Positions 32,554 through 47,200 of a stretch of 64,000 nucleotides of DNA are shown here, piece after piece; position 1 is the first letter of the stretch; every line of letters begins with the position of its first letter. The notes beneath the pieces are model-generated. The model did no database searches, was not told where the DNA came from, and was given only the letters and a program-made list of their open reading frames with translations. Both the position numbers and the translations under genes were made by a program. The stretch is from Cristatella mucedo. Lineage: Eukaryota > Bryozoa > Phylactolaemata > Cristatellidae. The stretch covers positions 153,501 to 217,500 of the forward strand of contig WPIO01000223.1 in NCBI GenBank assembly GCA_009760855.2, read 5' to 3'.

Positions 32554-35500
32554 ATGTCAGAGAAGCTGTTCTTTAAGCAGCTAGCAGTACAAGTCCGAAG
32601 CGGCGATCGCGAAGAAAGGTACGTGTCCCAGCTGTGCATCTGCTTCAACCGTGTCCGCAGTGAAATCGGCCTCAGGCAGTGTAGCAAGCGGCATCCTGAG
32701 CACCATCTGCAGTTATAAGATCCGTAGATTAAAATAGTAAGTCATCTGTTTCTATATGTGCGCAAGGGCGTGTGCGAGTGTGCGTACACGTTCATTTTGC
32801 AAGGCAGCCGGCTGCTGTGTTTCGGCTCATCCCAGACCGGCCTGGTAAATGGTCGTACACAGTTGTATCCGAACGAAGACGATCTCATTTGTTATGGCTG
32901 TAGGCGCAGCAAGCTGCAGCTGCATCTGGACCTATGCGTAGCGTCGGCGTCATTGCAGAAAAAGGTAAGCGAGCGCTTCCGGCTCTGCTCTCAGTAGGTT
33001 CAGCCGGTTCGACGCATTACGCTTGACTCGGACGCATTTTTCCGTGCAGCAACTTGTGGTGCAGTTAACCGACGAACAAGACCTCGTTTTTCTGTACACG
33101 CTCAAGATAGACGAGGAAGACTTCCAAAAGTAAGAATCGTTTTGCAGCAATTTCGGCGTTGTCCGCCTGTCTTCCGTCATGAACTCGAACATCGAGAATG
33201 TAACGACTGGCGTGCTACCATTTTTACTACGGTACGAGCGCCAGGGTCAGAATGACGGATTGCTCTGAGCCTGATCAGGCCTTCGGCTTCAGATGTGGCG
33301 AGTCTTTGAACTCTCCATTCATTGGCAGACTGAAGAAGTACATCTCCTTGAAGAAAGACCCCAGCGTGAATGCCTCTCAGTGCATAGAAGCTGAGGCATT
33401 CGAATACTATTTTCTCATTATAGTATCGCAGTAGTATCTTTGGTGTGGCACCATTATGTTTACTACTTTACTCCTATAAAGAAGCTATCGCGGCTAGCAT
33501 GCAAATCTGGGTTCCACTTTCTTCTTGTGCCAATTTGAGCTGACTCTGAGCAGGTTACCATGTACCATGGTTGTTCTCATGCATGTTGACACAGTTTATG
33601 TTACCACTAATCACGCGGTCGTGCTTCCTTTACAGCATACGCAAAGTGTCTAGCAAGAGATTAAGTTCTCCGAGGCTGCTATACATACTCCGAGGCTATA
33701 CAAATGTATTATTGTTATATCGTTCGTTATTATTGTTGTTGGTATTCATTATCTCTGATAGTCGACCTGACTTACTTGAATTTTTTCTACTAGATATCAA
33801 GTAGCACGGTAAGAATGGCGAAACGAATGTATTTCTGTGACTCTCAGTTGATAAACTACTATTTGGATGCCGATGCATCTATTCCGACTCTGAAAGTGAG
33901 GCGCGTGTTCTTGTCTGCGCTGCCGTATTTAGAAACCTGTTTTATGCTGCTACTATCAGAAGTACTGAGATCATCAATGCCACCACACATCCTAGTTAGT
34001 GATTGCTCTGGCTGATTGTGGTTTGTTCTTCCACCAACGGACTTCAAGCTGCTTTAGTCTTTCTTTGCTGCAACTTAGTTGTTAGGCCCTGCTATCTAGC
34101 ATCTAGCATAGAAAAGCTGAAATTTGTTGGAAACGAGTGTGCAACAGCCGAGTGTCTTTTTGTACCCTGCTTCGACCGTGACCCTTTGACCCTGCTTTTC
34201 CTTCTGGATAGCTAATAGTTTAAGGATGCTTTCTTAGCCTCCAGGTCTTCGTGCGAATTCCTGAATTCTGTCTTGTCAAAGTGCACACTTTTACTGTGGG
34301 CTAATCCCAGGTCCGAGTTATATTGCAACATGTATAGCTGATAGTGGTCGTGCCATTGTCTGAGCTTTGTTACCCCATCTTTTAAAAATCCACCCTGGCT
34401 GGAAATAGAGAATGCCGAATCTCTCATCTTGCAAAGAACCAGAGTTCTCTGAGCTCAAGTTTTGTTGTCATTGACTTACTGCCCTGGAGCCGTTGGCTTA
34501 CTTATTTCCCGAGATTGCACGTATTGTCAGTGTGAGGGGAGGCTCATGCATGTAGATTAAGGGTGCACTAGCTAGACTGCCTGTCAAATAACTCCAAAGC
34601 GTTCTTTCTTTGCGGCTGCTCTAAGCTGGCTGCTGTCTGACAGAGCATACCCAGCATGCTGCCTGATCAGTATAACACGTGATGTTAGTACGTGTCTGCC
34701 GGCAGTACGTTGAGTACTTCAGCAGTCAGCCTGGTGTGCATGCCCAATCTGCCCCAGCTGCTTGCGTTAATGATAATTAAAATTGTAATTATGCATATTT
34801 GTCAAACACCCTGTAGCGTAAGTGGCCGTTGCACATTCCTCGTGTTGCCAATGCAAAGCACTGCGAGCTCTTGCACGCAAGCTACTTGGCATGCAAGCAG
34901 TGGCCGCTCACCAGAGTCGACCAACTTGTTGCAGCCTGAAAGTACAGCAAGGACTTCTCGTCGACTTCTCCTCGTTCCCGCAGAAATTCATCGAGCTTCT
35001 GCAGCTGTGCCTTTGCGAAGAGGCCAAGGACGTACCTAAGTACTGTCTCTCACTTTTTACTCTGGCTGCCGAGCAGGCGATCGCCAGGCCTCTGTGCGAG
35101 CGGTGTGACGCCGCATGCGGCAGGAGCCTGCCTGTTCAGCTGCCACCCGGGCACGTGACTGTCGCCAGAGCCAGGCGTTTTACGCATGCAGCACTGTTGT
35201 TCTTGCTTGCAGCTTGAGTCCGGGACCGTATCTCTATGGTTCGGCCAATTCCGGGTTTCAGCTGCCTGCCGTCACCGGCTGCTTCGGTGTAGGTTAATAG
35301 CAATAATAATAATAAATCATTTGTTATAGTGCCCTCAGAGAACTCAATGTCTTTCAGGTTTGTGGTGCAGCTTGTCGTGTCCGGCTGCAATGGAGCGCAC
35401 TTGAACATCGTCGAAACGAATCCGTTCAAACATCTTGTGCACCTGTCGCTGAAATTGGCGTGCGGCACCGACGCCGACATAAAGAAGCACCTGGCCGACT

Positions 35501-36648
35501 GCCTTCGCACAGCCAAGGCAAGTGCTGCTGCTGCTGCTTTCGTTTGCGTCCATCCCAAACTACCCTGCTGCCAATTGGCGAGGTGGCCCCGACACGATAC
35601 TCTGACACCCCGATACAAGATACTGCCTCGCATGCCGATAGGCTGCTGTTTGACCTGCTGCATCTCGGGTGTGTTCGTTTCTTTAGTGTGCTCTTTCTTT
35701 GTGCTGCTTCCTTCTGATGCTCGTGTCTTTTTGAGCATTGTCAGTGGTCTCATCGTGCTGCACCAGCTTCAACAGCTGCAACTTGCAGCCCCCCTCCGAA
35801 GGCGAACCGGTCTCCTGAGATGCGCACTCATTTATCTCCCATTCTCTCTCATTTTTAAGGACAAATGTAACGTGCTCGAGTCGAGGCTGCTGTCTACCGA
35901 GAGCGGACTCGGCTCTGCTCTCAAGCAAACCGAAGAGGTCGGTCGCTGCAGCGCGACGCTGCGCCCCCTCTTGTGCAGCAGCAGCCTGCAGCGTGGGCGG
36001 TGGAAGGATGTCTGGGCTTCGCTTGCTGCAGGCTGCCTATTGGCTGGCAGTGGCCAATGGCTGCCGTCGGCCTGCCTCATGCTCCAATGCGCCCACCTGA
36101 CCTGCGAGCGCACCCTGAGCAGAGGCTGCTGTTGAGCTGCCTCTCGATGGCTTCCCAGCAGCAGTGCTTCGGCAGCTGTAGCAGAGCTGCTTGAGCCGCT
36201 GCTTGCGGCTGAGCACGTGCTTACGCCTGTTGCCACGTGCCGACGATGTGCGCTTCAGCTGCTGGCGTCGAGGACGGCCGAGCTCGAAAAGCTGCGCCTC
36301 GAATGGCAAGCTCGACTCAAGGAGGTCGAGGCCGCTCACGTGCAGGAGCTGGCAGAGGAGCGGCAGAGGTCGCTCAAGGTGAGCCGCTCTCGGCAATGCG
36401 ATGGCGTGGTTTGAGCCTGTAAAGCTGCCTCGGCAGTCCGGTGCAGGCGCCGACTAAACTGTTACGCTTGCTCCGCTCAGTTGCACTTTCAGTTTGACAC
36501 CGAGCCACGTCATCCGCTACCCACCTGCCCACCCACCCCCCTATCCGAGGCTTGAGCTGTTGATGCAGCCGTATTTGAGCGCAGAGAGAGATAGATAGAG
36601 AAAGAGAGAGAGAGAGAGAGAGAAGAGAGCGAGAGAGAGAGGGAAGAG

Positions 36649-36700
<52 letters not shown>

Positions 36701-37106
36701 GCCGAGTGATGTGCGCATGGCCTAATTCCATTCGTTATGGCATGGCCTCTGTGCGCTGGGTCGTGGTCGTTTGTGAAGCAGATGCAATGGCACGTTTGGG
36801 TTGTTCTTGTAAGCAGGCCTGCTGCTTCGATGGCTGTCGCACTGGTCTGGCCCTGCGGTTAAGGTTGCTTGCCTCGAGCTTAGGTTAAGGTGAATGTATT
36901 TGATGAGCGGGGTCGTGGGCTCGAGTCCCGTGGCATATGTGAAGCACCCGAATAGAGAGGTTGAATGGATCGACTAGGTTCTCTTAGGGTGGCATTCGGG
37001 AATTTTATTTCGTTGATATTGACCTGCTCTGATTAGTGCTCATTAATACACCTGACCTGAGAAAAAATGAGGTAGAGAGTCACAGAGAGAGGGGCAGCCG
37101 GGAAGA

Positions 37107-37166
<60 letters not shown>

Positions 37167-38238
37167 GGTGAGTAGAGTAAGAGAGAAAAGTAAGAGGCTG
37201 TGTGGATGCAAGAAAGATGGCTTAGTATGAGAAGAAAAAGACAGGCAAGGTCTAATAGCCTCGATTCTAGTAACCAAGTAAAATTAAAACGGTTAAAATG
37301 TTCCCAAAACATGCCATCACTTTGGGGCCTCACTCCATTCGCGATGGTCTAATCTGCCTGGGTCTGTACAATCCAGAAGCGCTCTGTCAGATTCGGCTTC
37401 ACGGACGTTACTACATGGTCAGCAGCCGCAGTGTGCTGCTTGCAGCAGTGAAAGAGTCTCATCTCATTACTCGGCAGCACGAAGTAGCTGAAGCGCCCTG
37501 AAGCTTAGTTCTGCCGCATGTTCTCTAATAAGAAAAGAGGAAGCGGCTGCAGCACCCTCGGCGGAGGCCTCTGATCCAATGCATATCTTATCTATAGAGA
37601 ATGTAAGAATGTTCTAAGCTGTGACCATCGCGTCTCAACTCATCCAGCTTGGGGTAGAACATATAATTATAATAATAACCGATCATTTTTATATTTCCAT
37701 TAAATAAATAGACCCTCATAAAAAACTATTAACCGACCCCTCTAATAAGCTAATAATAATAATAACACATTTGATAAAGCATCATCAGAGCACTCAATCT
37801 CTTTCTGGATGCTTTACAATAGCTAGGGTTAGTTAGGCCTTCTCAGTCACTGACGTCACATTTATATTTCGTGTCTTGTGCTATATTTATAGTTCCACTA
37901 CGACGGTATAGCAATGGTGAATGTAAAGTCAAAAGGGGGAAGATAATTTGCTATTTGCATATCTAGTTGCAAAATGCAATCTCATAGTTAAAATTGCATA
38001 TGCTTTTCTGCACCTGCCTTGGATTAGTTGATGGACATGCATAAACAGAATCGGTCCGATATTCTTCACAAAGGTGGCTTACTATAAAATTAATATGAAT
38101 TTAAAGATGACCTGCGCATCTGCATTCTGTACACTCAACTCAATGGTGATTCGCTACCCCGTGCTCTGTGCTGATGAATGCATACTCGCAATACATTCGT
38201 GCTGATGAATACTCACTCGCGGTCCTCCTTAAATATTC

Positions 38239-38276
<38 letters not shown>

Positions 38277-41200
38277 TTATTTAAGTTCGTTACTGCTGTA
38301 TAGTGAAACTATAAGTGCTCAGAGATCAGAGGGATCCCTTGTGTTATAGCTAGGCCAGCCTAGCTAATATAAATGTGCTCTCTTTAGGGGAAAATATAAT
38401 TCATTTGTATAGCGCCCCAAGAGAACTTAATCTCTATTCAGGCGCTTCACATATGCCTCGGGGCTCGAGCCCACGACCTCAGTCAGACCTTGGTCGGGGC
38501 GAGCGCCTAACCGCCAGACCAAACCAGCTCGGCAGGAAACTTTAGCCTCTCCCTTTCGTTAAACCCTCTCTAGGAGGGATTTCTTAGAAAAAGTATAGGG
38601 ACCCTCCCCTCAAGGGCTTTAGCTCCCTCGAGACTCCTTTGGGAGTTGATAAACCTTCTCTAGAAGGACTCGAGTCCCCTAGAGGCTTTTCCTGGGCCCC
38701 TGAACCTCCTTCTAGGAGGACTTAAGTCAAGGAATGTAGTTCCCATCTTAGGCTGTGAAGGTTGATTCAGATAAGCCTAAGGGCTTACCGTTCCCTTTTA
38801 TTACCAATAAAAGATGTGAGGTTCTGGGAGATTTCAAGTGCCAGAGAGAGGCGATTTCCCCCTTTGAAATTCCCTCATCTTGGGGATGTACATTCCAGAG
38901 GAAGGTGGATACTCGCAATCCTGCGTTGATGAATACATTTCATTAAATTAAATTAATGTTTGTTTAATAGGAAAATTATTAATATAATAATGGATTGCAT
39001 TTTCATTTCCCCTCTTATACAGATCTTGCTTCCTTAACTAAGAAATCCATGCTCAGCAGTCAGTGGGGCTACCTTGCCAGCTAGGTCTGCAGACACTAAG
39101 ACCTGTCATCAACAGCCGATTTGTTCTCCCTCTTTTCACGGATGCAAGCTAGTACGAATAGTAATAATGGAGCATTTTTATGTCACCCAGTGGGAACTAA
39201 ATCTATTTCCAGTCGCTTCACTTAGGCTGGATCAATTGAAAGCTGATTAGTGACGATAGCATGTACTATTGCAGCATATACATAAAGGGTAAATCACACT
39301 AACAAACCAAATGCTGCAAGGAACAGGTGAGTTATTAGTTTTGCTTAAATGTCATGCCATGCATAACTAACATCATTAATATGTCATTAGCCTCAGGTCA
39401 AGTCCCAGCACCTTTCAAAAAAGCTGTAGTCAGGCCACTGCTCAAGAAAGCTACACTAGACCAAGAGAACTTGAGCAACTACTGCCCAGTCTCCCTTCTA
39501 CCATTCCTATCAAAGACACTGGAACGGGTCGTGGCAGACCAGCTGAACTCATATATCGAAACCTCACACCTTGCTAGTAAGTTCCAGTCTGGCTTTAGAG
39601 CTAATCACTCCACAAAGTCAGCATTGCTTAGGGTATACAACGACCTACGTAGGAATGCAGACATGGGTAGAGTGTGTCTGCTTGTTTTGCTCGATCTTTC
39701 GGCAGCTTTTGACACCATCGATCACAAAGTTCTTCTAGAGCGCCTCTCATCTCGCCTGGGCATCACTGGCACTGCTCTGCAATGGTTCAGGTCCTATCTC
39801 AGTGGGAGACTCCAGAGTATTGACGTGAATGGACAAAGATCATCTGAAGTACCTCTGAAATATGGAGTACCTCAGGGCTCCGTGCTAGGTCCGGTCCTTT
39901 TCACCGTTTATACTCTCCCTCTCGCTGATGTGATTGCCATGCACAATCTAGGCTTTCACTTCTATGCGGATGACACTCAGTTGTACCTTTGCTTTGATCC
40001 CTCCCTGCCTTCGAGCACCTCAAACTCTCTCAACTCACTAGCTGCATGCATTAATGACATCCGCACATGGATGGCAGCTAATTTTCTAAAACTAAACGAT
40101 GATAAAACCAACTTACTAGTTATGGGCAAACCCAGTGTGATTCACAAATTGGAAAGGCCGATGCTCAAAATTGGCTCAGCCAGCATATCTCCAGTTGAAT
40201 CAGCTCGAAATCTAGGTGTCATATTCCAAAGGTACCTCTCGTTAGACGACCATATCATCTCCACAGTCAAATCTGCCTATTTTCAGCTTCATAACATTGC
40301 TAAAATTCGGGCGGCTTGTTTAGATAAGGACACCACGTCCAAGTTGGTCCATGCATTCGTGGCATCCCGTCTCGACTTCTGCAACTCACTGCTTACTGGC
40401 CTATCAGCATGTGCGATCAGGCGATTGCAGCTGGTGCAAAACTCTGCAGCTAGGCTTGTCTGTCGTGAGCATCCCAGTTGCCACATCACACCAATTCTCG
40501 CCGACCTACAGTGGCTACCAGTCAAGCAACAGATTGACTTCAAGGTTTTGTTGATCACTTTTAGGTCCCTTCATTCTTTGGCTCCTGCCTATCTCTCAGA
40601 TATACTCCCCCATCAGGCCAAGCATCGTACCACCCGCTTTTCGGAATCCAACAGTCTACAAATACCTCATACAAACCTCAAATCTTTTGGAGACCGTGCA
40701 TGTAGTTCGTCTGCTCCCAAAGCCTGGATGGCACACTGGGTAAGGCGTTTGCTTTCATGACCTCGGGACCGAGGTCGTGGGTTCGATTTCTGCGGTGGGC
40801 AATCCTTTAACGCCGCTGCAAGCGGTGGTGATAGCCGTAAAGGCTCTTCTGTCGCTATACAAAAAGAGGCAGTTTAATCAGCTAGTATTAATTAATTAAT
40901 TAATTATTAATTAATTAATTAATATTAATTAACTCCCTCCCGACTTGCGTCAGAACATCCCCTGACCCGACCACATTTAAAAAGAACTTAAAAACACGTT
41001 TTTAGGACACCATTTAGTGGGTCCCTGTGATTCGTCCTTGATGTGCTTGTGCGTGCTGACACTGTGCATGCTGTCCACTAACCACATTTGCATGCTGACC
41101 CTCTGCATGTCACCCCTAACCATGTTATTCATTTTTGTTTGTTTATTAAGCATGATTCTACTCACCATTCAAATGCATTTACTTTTGCTGCAACTATAAA

Positions 41201-44200
41201 GCGCCTAGAGAGAGATTAAGTTCTCTGAGGGCGCTTTATTAAGTGCATTATTATTATTATTATCATCTGAGATTATGTCATGGTGTCAGTTCCAGGTTTT
41301 TGGTTTGTAACAAAATAAGACATGGTCTCCAAAAGATTTGAACTTGGTCAGAGGCACAGCTTAACGACCAGGGATAGGGAAGCATGTAATGTGGGGGAAG
41401 CCTAAGAACTATTTTGCATAGGCGAGCCAGATCAATAGTATAAAGAGATCTACAAGTGAGTTACTGGACCCTAGAGTCGATAGACTAATTGGCGGATTTC
41501 CTATGCATATATGAGAAAAGTAATAAAGTTCTTGACATTCACGATAGGCGATTGAATTACTGAAGTTTTTCTTCATTTGTGAGCGTCTTGCTTGTTTTGG
41601 GGCAAGTAGGCATGCTGGAGAGGTCTTCAGTTTTGAGGATTTGTCACGTGACGGCATAGATTAATTTAGATCTAGTTCCTTTTCTAGCCACTTCGTGTAG
41701 GCCAAAAAGTAGCATACAAACTCGTTTGTGATAGTAGAATGCATAATTTCAGCACACATAAACATGTAAAGGATGATTCACATGGATGACGAGTTTGGGT
41801 CAACGACCTTCTCAAAGTTGGGGTCTCATCCGCATGAGCCAGGACCACCAACCAGCTTGTAATTAAAATTATAATAGCAATCACCCGTCTGTATAGAGCG
41901 CCTTATCAAGGCATTTTACAACTTGCTGCACGAGTAAAAATAATCAAGAGAGAAGAGCACAGACACTGGGGACGCAAAGACAGTTTTGTGGCCTGCGTTA
42001 GTGTTGCCATGCCAGTCTGTTTATACAATAGGAGATTCAGTGAAGATGCTAAACAACTATTTACACGGGGTTTGGCAGTATGCTCGCATGACCCTAAGGT
42101 AATGTACCCGCCTACGGCTGGCTAACATGCCCGACTGGCGCCAGCCCCTGGGCCAGTGCGTTTGAGAGTCATCAGATGATATGCTTTATAAAACAGATAA
42201 TTGAATGGCATACCGTTGGAAGGATCGTTCTTGGCAGGTAATTTGGCTGAATAGTCGGCTTCATGGAAGCAAAATGTTTAAGGCGCACTTATGTAGACGG
42301 TGACTTGAAATTATTCTATTGAACAAGTATAGTTAACTTTTGCTCATATGGGAATGTTTGTCATGTATAAAATAGCAACTGCAAAGCTGGAGGTAACAGA
42401 AGCATACATACAGAATGCGATGCAGTCCAAAACCAGGGTTATATGTTACTGAGGCCAGGCAGGGCCTATTGCCATTGCCATTGGTTGGATCGCAGTGCAG
42501 AGTGCAGGCGGTCGGTCCTGATTGCCGGCTCACTTTGAACTGCTCGGGCAGCATCCATCTCATTAATCATTTTTGTTTGCTCTTACATTTCCCATGTAAT
42601 GTAATGTAATGTATCTCCCTCCGTCTGTAACTCCACAAAGTCATAAAGACCATGTGGGTGTTACGCAGGAGAGTTTTGAATAGCGCACTCACAGCCTAAG
42701 CGGCTTTCGGTACGCATTATGGCAGCTGGTCTCGTCACAGCTGGCGCAGTGAAGTTCGTCCTAGCCTAGCTCCACTCATTTCCGGTAAACGAGTTTTTAG
42801 TATGCCTGTCACGTGATCGTTCTACGGTCCGATTGGCTGGCAGGCCCTGCGGCTGATTTTCAAGTCTCATCACGTTCGGCTGTAGGCCCAGTCGGCATAT
42901 CAGCAGAAGCACGAGCAGGAGAGGAGGGACCTCGAGCAGGCGCACATCAAGATTGCCAAGCAGCTGGAAGCTCGCGTGTATGAGATGGAAATGGCAAATA
43001 AAGTAAGCCGCCATAATAGCAGCCTCATCATCACGTGCCCCTGTCGCCGGCACGCGGCCACTCGTCGCCTGCCGTGCCCTATTCTGCAGAGCTGCAGCAG
43101 CGCTTTTGTTACCTAGTGTAACCTTCGCCTGATCCTACTCCTCGTGTGCATGCACGATTCCCGCGAGTGCTCAGGACCTGACCGACCGAAAGTACAAGTC
43201 CGAAGGCTCGCTGCACGAGGTGCGCTCCCGCCTGGCGGCGCTGGATGAGGAAAATGGACGGCTGAAGCAGGAGCAGCGGCGGCTTCGCGAGGAGGCAGCC
43301 GCCCGTGAGGCCGACGCTCAGCGGCTCGACAAGCAGGCAGCGCAGCAGGGCACGCAGCTTGCTGTCGTCGACCAGCAGGTCAAGGACAAAGAGCAGCTGC
43401 TCGCCAGGTCGTCGGAGCTGCTGCAGGCCGAACAGCAGCAGAAGGTCAGAGGGCGCTGCAGAGCCGCCTTCCTGCTCGCCTGTCTGCCAGCTTACTTCTG
43501 AGTCTGTGACTGCTGCGAAACCAGCATGCGCAGCAGTGACTGCGCAGATTTGACTCGTGTGCTGCTGCTGCTCCTGAAGAGTTCCCCACTGAGGCGTGCC
43601 ATCACTTCAGGTCATACTGATACTGGTGGCAGTTGCTGCACAGCCACCAGCTTCAGCCTGGGCAGTTGCCTTTGTGTGAAACCACGGTTTGATTAAGCGT
43701 GCGGCTCTTGCAAGCCCTTAGAGAGGGCTGCTGCTGCTGCCTGGCAGGCTAGCTCGCTGTGCGGGACGCTGAGCAGCGCTGGCAGAGCAGTGGACTAGGG
43801 CGGCCACTTCATTCTGCTCCGAGCAATCTCGTCAGATGCGCTCATTATGCGCTCATCGGCTGCTGTGCGGGGATGCAGACCTTTTGGGCACTTGTGGCCT
43901 CACTTCCAGAACCCCACGAGGCCACATTGCAGCTAGTAATTCATCACGGCTACCACTTGTTTTCCCGTCTGCCGTGTCTCCAACATCTTCCTCTCCGGAC
44001 AATAGGCTTCACGTGCTGTTGGCGGTTTTTTTTTGGCCGAAAGTCCTGCACCATCTGATCGGGTCTCGTCGTTGTACCGTTTGCTTCGAACTGCAGCCCA
44101 AGTGGGCCCCTTCCCGAAGTGCAGTCTTCGTGTTTGCATTTGCAAGTCTCATCTTAAGTACGATACCCTCCTTGCATGTCACTAACCCTTGTTTATTGAT

Positions 44201-47200
44201 TAGCTTGCAGAAAGCTGTAGAGCACTTCGATGCAGATTTAGTTCTCCTAGGGCGCCATATAAACGACCTGGTGGTATAATTATTACAGTTCATATTTATT
44301 ATTAATTACTCCTCGCTCTCACAGGCTGTCTGCATTACGTGGAGTGAGTGCCTTTCGTGCTGTCAGGTGTCTTGTCCCTTGAATCGTTAGGCAGGATTTT
44401 TTTTACCCATGACTAATACTCCCACTAGCCGAATAATAATAATAATAATAATGCACTTGATAAAGTGCCCTCAGAGAACCCAATCTCTTTCTAGCCGCTT
44501 TACATTTGCTGCAAAGGGAAACACAATTGAATGGTGAGTAATCACATGCTTGATAAACAACATGAATAATATGGCTAGAGGTTACATGCACAGGGTCAGC
44601 ATGCAAATGTGGTTAGTGGCAGCATGCACAGTGTCAGCATACATAAGCACATCAAGGACGAATCAGAGGGACCCACTAAATGCTGTCCTAAATACGTGTT
44701 TTTAAGTTCTTTTTAAATGTTGTCAAGTCAGGGGAGGTTCTGACGCAGGTCGGGAGGGAGTTCCAGGCTTTGGGAGCAGACGAACTACATGCACGGTCTC
44801 CAAAAGATTTGAGGTTTATACGACGTATTGGTAAACTGATGGATTCCGAAAAGCAGGTGGTGCGATGCTTGGCCTGGTGGGGGAGTAGATCTTGAGAGAT
44901 AGGCTGGAGCCAAAGAATGAAGTGACCTAAAAAAGAGCAACAAAACCTTGAAGTCGATCCGTTGCTTGACTGGTAGCCACTATAGGTCGGCGAGAAGTGG
45001 TGTGATTTGGCAACTGCGATGCTCACGACAGACAAGCCTAGCTGCTGAGTTTTGCACCAGCTGCAATCGCCTGATCGCACATGCTGATAGGCCAGTAAGC
45101 AGTGAGTTGCAGAAGTCGAGACGGGATGTCACGAATGCATGGACCAACTTGGACGTGGTATCCTTATCTAAACAAGCCCGAATTTTAGCAATGTTATGAA
45201 GCTGAAAATAGGCAGATTTGACTGTGGAGCTGACCTGGTCGTCTAACGAGAGGTCACTTTGGAACATGACATCTAGATTTCGAGCTGATTCGACAGGAGA
45301 TATGCTGGCAGAGCCAATTTTGAGCATCGGCCTTTCCAATTTGTGAATCACTCTGGGTTTGCCCATAACTAGTAAGTTATGTCGTAAGTCGTCAATACAT
45401 GCAGCAAGTGAGTTGAGAGAATTTGAGGTGCTCGAAGGCTGGGAGTGATCAAAGCAAAGGTACAACTGAGTGTCATCCGCATAGAAGTGAAAGCCTAGAT
45501 TGTGCTTGGCAATCACATCAGCAAGAGGGAGATTATATACCGTGAAAAGAACCGGACCTAGCACTGAGCCCTGAGGTACTCCATATTTCAGAGGTTCCTG
45601 GGATGATCTTCGCCCATTCACGTCAATACTCTGGAGTCTCCCACTGAGATAGGACCTGAACCATTGCAGAGCAGTGCCAGTGATGCCCAGGCGAGATGAG
45701 AGGCGCTCTAGAAGAACTGTGTGATCGATGGTGTCAAAAGCTGCCGAAAGATCGAGCAAAACAAGCAGAGACACTCTACCCATGTCTGCATTCCTACGTA
45801 GGTCGTTGTATACCCTAAGCAATGCTGACTTTGTGGAGTGATTAGCAGTGCCAGTGATGCCCAGGCGAGATGAGAGGCGCTCTAGAAGAACTGTGTGATC
45901 GATGGTGTCAAAAGCTGCCGAAAGATCGAGCAAAACAAGCAGAGACACTCTACCCATGTCTGCATTCCTACGTAGGTCGTTGTATACCCTAAGCAATGCT
46001 GACTTTGTGGAGTGATTAGCTCTAAAGCCAGACTGGAACTTACTAGCAAGGTTTGAAGTTTCGATATAGGAGTTCAGCCTGTCTGCCACGACCCGTTCCA
46101 GTGTCTTTGATAGGAACGGTAGAAGGGAGACTGGGCGGCAGCCGAAGTATCAACCTCCTTCCTTTAAGTGCTGCGAGTTGGTTTTGCGATGGCTTTTCGG
46201 TTCTTTAGTTGCACCGTGGCTTCACCGGGCAATGGGTTTGTTCTTCGGAGCACGTTTGTGTGCTCTCACGATCCTTGCAACCTGTGCGCAGCAGGTCCAT
46301 TAGCTCTGCTTGTGCCTTCCTCGATTTCCCTTTTTTTCTGCTCGGCTATTGCTGCTTCATGTCTGAAAAAGTCCTTTTGTAACGTTCTAGTCGTTTATGA
46401 TAATGCTTGTCGTTGCTTTAATGGCATGGCAAAGCTAGCTGCCGACTTTTTTGTGCTCAGGTCCTCCAGGTGCTGAAGGTCCTCCAGGTGCTGAAAGGTC
46501 CTCAGCAATGTAGTGCTCGTCTGTGGCTCGAGTGCTGTCCGTCGTCTGCTGGCCGGCCACTTGCTCCGATGTTCCTGCATGACTTACCTGCAGCCACTCC
46601 TCCTGTACATGTCAATTACCCCAGAGGGGACGTGATTTCGTTCTCGCAGGGCATTATGCAAATGTTTCATCGTAGGTTTTCTTAGTGACATTAATAATCG
46701 CGGGCTTGGACTGTTTTTTACCCCCTTCGGGTGCCGATGTAGTGCTCCTCGATACACCACCACGTCACTCGACGGATGGTGAGCTGCAGAGCGACGTGCC
46801 TCTCTGCAACCTTGCGAGTATCGCTTGCAGAAAAAGCTGGAGGAAGAGGTGACGTCCAAGCAGCAGCAGCTGACCAAATACGAATCGTCTATAAAGACGA
46901 TGTCCGACGAGATCCTCAAGGCGAACGAGATCATCCGGAAGCTTCAGGCCGAGAACAAGAACACGCAGGCCAAGGTGCGGCCCTCGCCGCTGCCGCTGCT
47001 CATCCGGCGCCGCTCGGCCGCCGCGCTGCTCAAATCCCGTCGCAGCCGTCTTTCGAACGCCCTGCACTGAGCCGCGCGTCGATCCGCACCGCCTCTGCTG
47101 CTGCAGGTCAAGCTGCGAAGCCACATCGCCCTGGAGCAGGAGAAGCTACTCGGAGAGCGCGAGCGGCAGCTGGAGAGTGAGCGGCTGCGTCTTCAGCAAG

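Larger units (their letters stand above)
23662..36700 (+). repeat. Segmental duplication, copy 2
   Basis: Direct duplicate of 1639-8700. Homology breaks at about 24030 and resumes at about 28930 (TTTCCAAAAGTACC), so about 4.9 kb is extra here (or was lost from copy 1). The right end is the AG tract in SAS-6 intron 7. Confidence 0.88.

Noticed and set aside
32554-32780. SAS-6 exon 1 reading on past AAAG into [10 protein letters not shown]
   Set aside because: The frame meets a stop, while splicing at AAAG|GTACGT to 32904 restores the conserved SAS-6 sequence in phase.
35040-35217. Extension of exon 4 past the donor ([17 protein letters not shown])
   Set aside because: Open by chance; splicing at CCTAA|GTACTG joins DVPK to FVVQLV as in the vertebrate protein.
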